Origin: Mactromeris polynyma
Lineage: Eukaryota; Mollusca; Bivalvia; Venerida; Mactridae
Reading direction: 5' to 3'
Assembly: GCA_032209605.1 (NCBI GenBank)
Contig: JASFXZ010000008.1
Span: forward strand, 2,418,001-2,482,000
DNA: 64,000 nucleotides
In this document: piece after piece, positions 62,470-64,000 of the stretch
Numbering within the stretch: the first letter of the stretch is position 1
How the letters are laid out: each line of letters starts with the position of its first letter
The notes under the pieces: generated by a model
What the model saw: the letters and a program-made list of their open reading frames with translations, nothing else
Told to the model about the DNA's origin: nothing
The model's database searches: none
Position numbers and translations under genes: made by a program

Positions 62470-62811
62470 AACAGACTTGTCCTGGACTGACTTCAACTCA
62501 ACTGTTGGTAGCCCAAATCAGCAATTAGACTTGTCCTGGACTGACTTCAACTCAACTGTTGGTAGCCCAAATCAGCAATTAGACTTGTCCTGGACTGACT
62601 TCAACTCAACTGTTGGTAGCCCAAATCAGCAATTAGACTTGTCCTGGACTGACTTCAACTCAACTGTTGGTAGCCCAAATCAGCAATTAGACTTGTGCTG
62701 GACTGACTTCAACTCAACTGTTGGTAGCCCAAATCAGCAATTAGACTTGTCCTGGACTGACTTCAACTCAACTGTTGGTAGCCCAAATCAGCAATTAGAC
62801 TTGTCCTGGAC
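62470..62811. repeat. Tandem array, 54 bp unit, about 6.3 copies, inside TIR element B
   Basis: ACTTGTCCTGGACTGACTTC recurs every 54 bp with one visible difference (TTGTGCTGG in one copy). The period is 18 codons without a stop, giving a 114-codon plus-strand frame that is not a gene. The unit matches, in reverse, the single 54 bp interval between two GACAAGTCT repeats in copy C (63585 and 63639). Confidence 0.96.
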
Positions 62812-62841
62812 GTCGGGCTAGTAGCTTTCTAGAGCGTCTGA

Positions 62842-63381
62842 CCTTGACAAAATATGGCAGTAAACTAAATCCTACATGTCATCCCATGATGGGAAACACA
62901 TGAAAATCCCTCGAAGAGTAATTAAACAATATGAGGCAATGCGTTCATCGTCTGGATGGGCAGATGGACCCAACCAAAAATGGTATAATTTTATATCTTT
63001 TATAAATATTTTGTTGCATTCTTTTTAGGGGGGGGGGGGGGGGGTCTTAAATTTTGTACACACAATAGGGAGTTTATATTTAATTTCCACCACAACAAAT
63101 CAATGATACCAAAATGAGCCATTTCATCAGCATGGTTTTGATGTTAACAAAGAACTCGTGCCTAAACACAAGTGGTTGCCATGTTTATAGTGTTATTGTT
63201 TTTTAAATTTACTTTCTGCTGTGCTTGTTGAAACAAATTTAATACTAATACATTAATCACATGTGTAATAGCATGTTATTATGTACATTTATTTATACTA
63301 CACATATCTATTCCATGTTGATACACATGGGGCTCCAATGCTCTCATGATGCTTGAGGAGACACAGGAGTTGTCACATCAT
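62842..63381. other. Unannotated sequence with a 17-base G run
   Basis: No gene recognised. Seventeen consecutive G bases lie at 63028-63044. Confidence 0.6.
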
Positions 63382-63464
63382 GAGTTCTTTCCCTTTATCC
63401 GTTATACATCAACTATAGAAGGGATAAAGGGAGAGAACTCAAAATGGGATAAAGGGAAAGAACT
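63382..63464. repeat. Inverted repeat with an extra direct copy
   Basis: GAGTTCTTTCCCTTTATCC (63382-63400) pairs with GGATAAAGGGAGAGAACTC (63422-63440), one mismatch in 19, with a loop of about 21 bases. A second GGATAAAGGGAAAGAACT follows at 63447, so the left arm can pair with either right arm. Confidence 0.88.
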
Positions 63465-63549
63465 TTTGACAATCTCCAGAGGTTGAAGACACATACTGAA
63501 CTTGTGATAAATCATTTAATCCAAGTATTCAAACAATAGTCAAATATTA

Positions 63550-63781
63550 TCAGGGCTCTCGATATCCACTAGCCCGACGTCCTCGACAAGTCTAATTGCC
63601 GATTCGGGCTACCAACCGTTGAGTTGGACTTAGTCTGGGACAAGTCTGTTATGCACGCCTACTTAACTGTTTATCCATACCCAATTCTATGCTCGTAGAA
63701 CTAGCCTCCCCCATACCAGACAAGTAAAAATTAACATGTACACTAGACAACTGTATTTAAAGATACTTTCTAGAGCTCTGA
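63550..63781 (+). mobile_element. Short TIR element, CAGGGCTCTAGAA family, copy C
   Basis: Left end TATTATCAGGGCTCTCGA and right end TCTAGAGCTCTGATAATA are inverted over about 18 bases with two mismatches. It has two GACAAGTCT direct repeats 54 bp apart (63585, 63639) and internal sequence shared with copies A and B. It is the simplest copy here. Confidence 0.78.
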
Positions 63782-64000
63782 TAATACTACATCATTTTGA
63801 CGCAATGCTGAGCTGATGGTTTAAACATTCCTTGTCAGAGAACAAATCAGTCATGAAATTCAATTGTACATTGTAGTGGGTTATAATCAACTATGGGTAT
63901 ATATTGAGAGTTTCCAACACTGGCTACAGGTTGCACAGTTGTGTAATATCTCCTGCGTATAAACCAATCAGTTTTGGTTGGTTCATAATTTAAATGGTTA
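63782..64000. other. Unannotated AT-rich sequence to window edge
   Basis: Nothing recognised. Confidence 0.5.

Larger units (their letters stand above)
60517..62841 (-). mobile_element. TIR element, CAGGGCTCTAGAA family, copy B, expanded to 2.3 kb
   Basis: The left end TCAGGGCTCTAGAA and right end TTCTAGAGCGTCTGA are inverted repeats with one indel. Read on the minus strand, the right end gives CTACTAGCCCGACGTCC then GGACAAGTCTAATTGC, the same order as the left end of copy C, so B is inverted relative to A and C. The interior is almost entirely two tandem arrays (60560-62375 and 62476-62811). No coding capacity or clear target duplication. Confidence 0.72.

Noticed and set aside
62477..62821. 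114-codon plus-strand frame (S-W-T-D-F-N-S-T-V-G repeats)
   Set aside because: It lies entirely within the 54 bp array of a TIR element; 54 bp is 18 codons without a stop.

Overview
This looks like animal nuclear DNA. It is AT-rich and almost gene-free, and by my own count about 20 kb of the 64 kb (roughly a third) is minisatellite or satellite arrays. The taxon is an inference: a lophotrochozoan, most likely a marine mollusc, because of a Wnt16-type gene with very large introns, tRNA-headed SINE-like elements and LINE-like 3' ends with pentamer tails. No bacterial, organellar, rRNA or CRISPR feature was seen.

The one convincing gene is a Wnt ligand on the minus strand, seen as two exons. 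Exon 1 (46614-46705) encodes a start Met, a signal peptide and the end of a W-M motif. Exon 2 (27515-27762) encodes the start of the Wnt domain, including EGARLGI..EC..QFR.ERWNC. The two join cleanly: exon 1 ends in AT before GTAAGT, and exon 2 starts with G after TTTTAG, giving a Met codon and reading W-M-Y-L-G across the junction, as in the Wnt16 group. Intron 1 is 18,851 bp and carries eight tandem arrays and two small DNA-transposon copies. The remaining Wnt exons (most of the protein) were not found in 1-27514 and probably lie beyond the left edge. A CpG-rich stretch at about 46900-47320 is the best promoter candidate.

Layout: 1-27.5 kb lies 3' of Wnt exon 2 (intron 2 or beyond) and holds arrays of 70, 63, 26, 28, 38, 19, 38, 43, 41, 44, 11, 75 and 54 bp units. 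27.8-46.6 kb is Wnt intron 1, with arrays of 38/33, 22, 75, 40, 49, about 56, 29 and 51 bp. 46.7-64 kb lies upstream of Wnt, with a 2.2 kb array of 15 bp units, a GC-rich 60 bp array, an 18/21 bp array and a 2.3 kb transposon-like element.

Two non-coding patterns stand out. A family with CAGGGCTCTAGA-type terminal inverted repeats has three copies (14503, 60517, 63550). The copy at 60517 has ballooned to 2.3 kb through two internal tandem arrays, and the 54 bp period of one array equals the spacing of two GACAAGTCT direct repeats in the simple copy at 63550. Second, a pogo-like foldback MITE at 30313 runs straight into a 22 bp array whose unit contains the MITE's own terminal CACTGTA. Both suggest minisatellites seeded from short direct repeats or termini of transposons. 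The long reading frames in the window (up to 449 codons, often open on both strands) are artefacts of stop-free repeat units.
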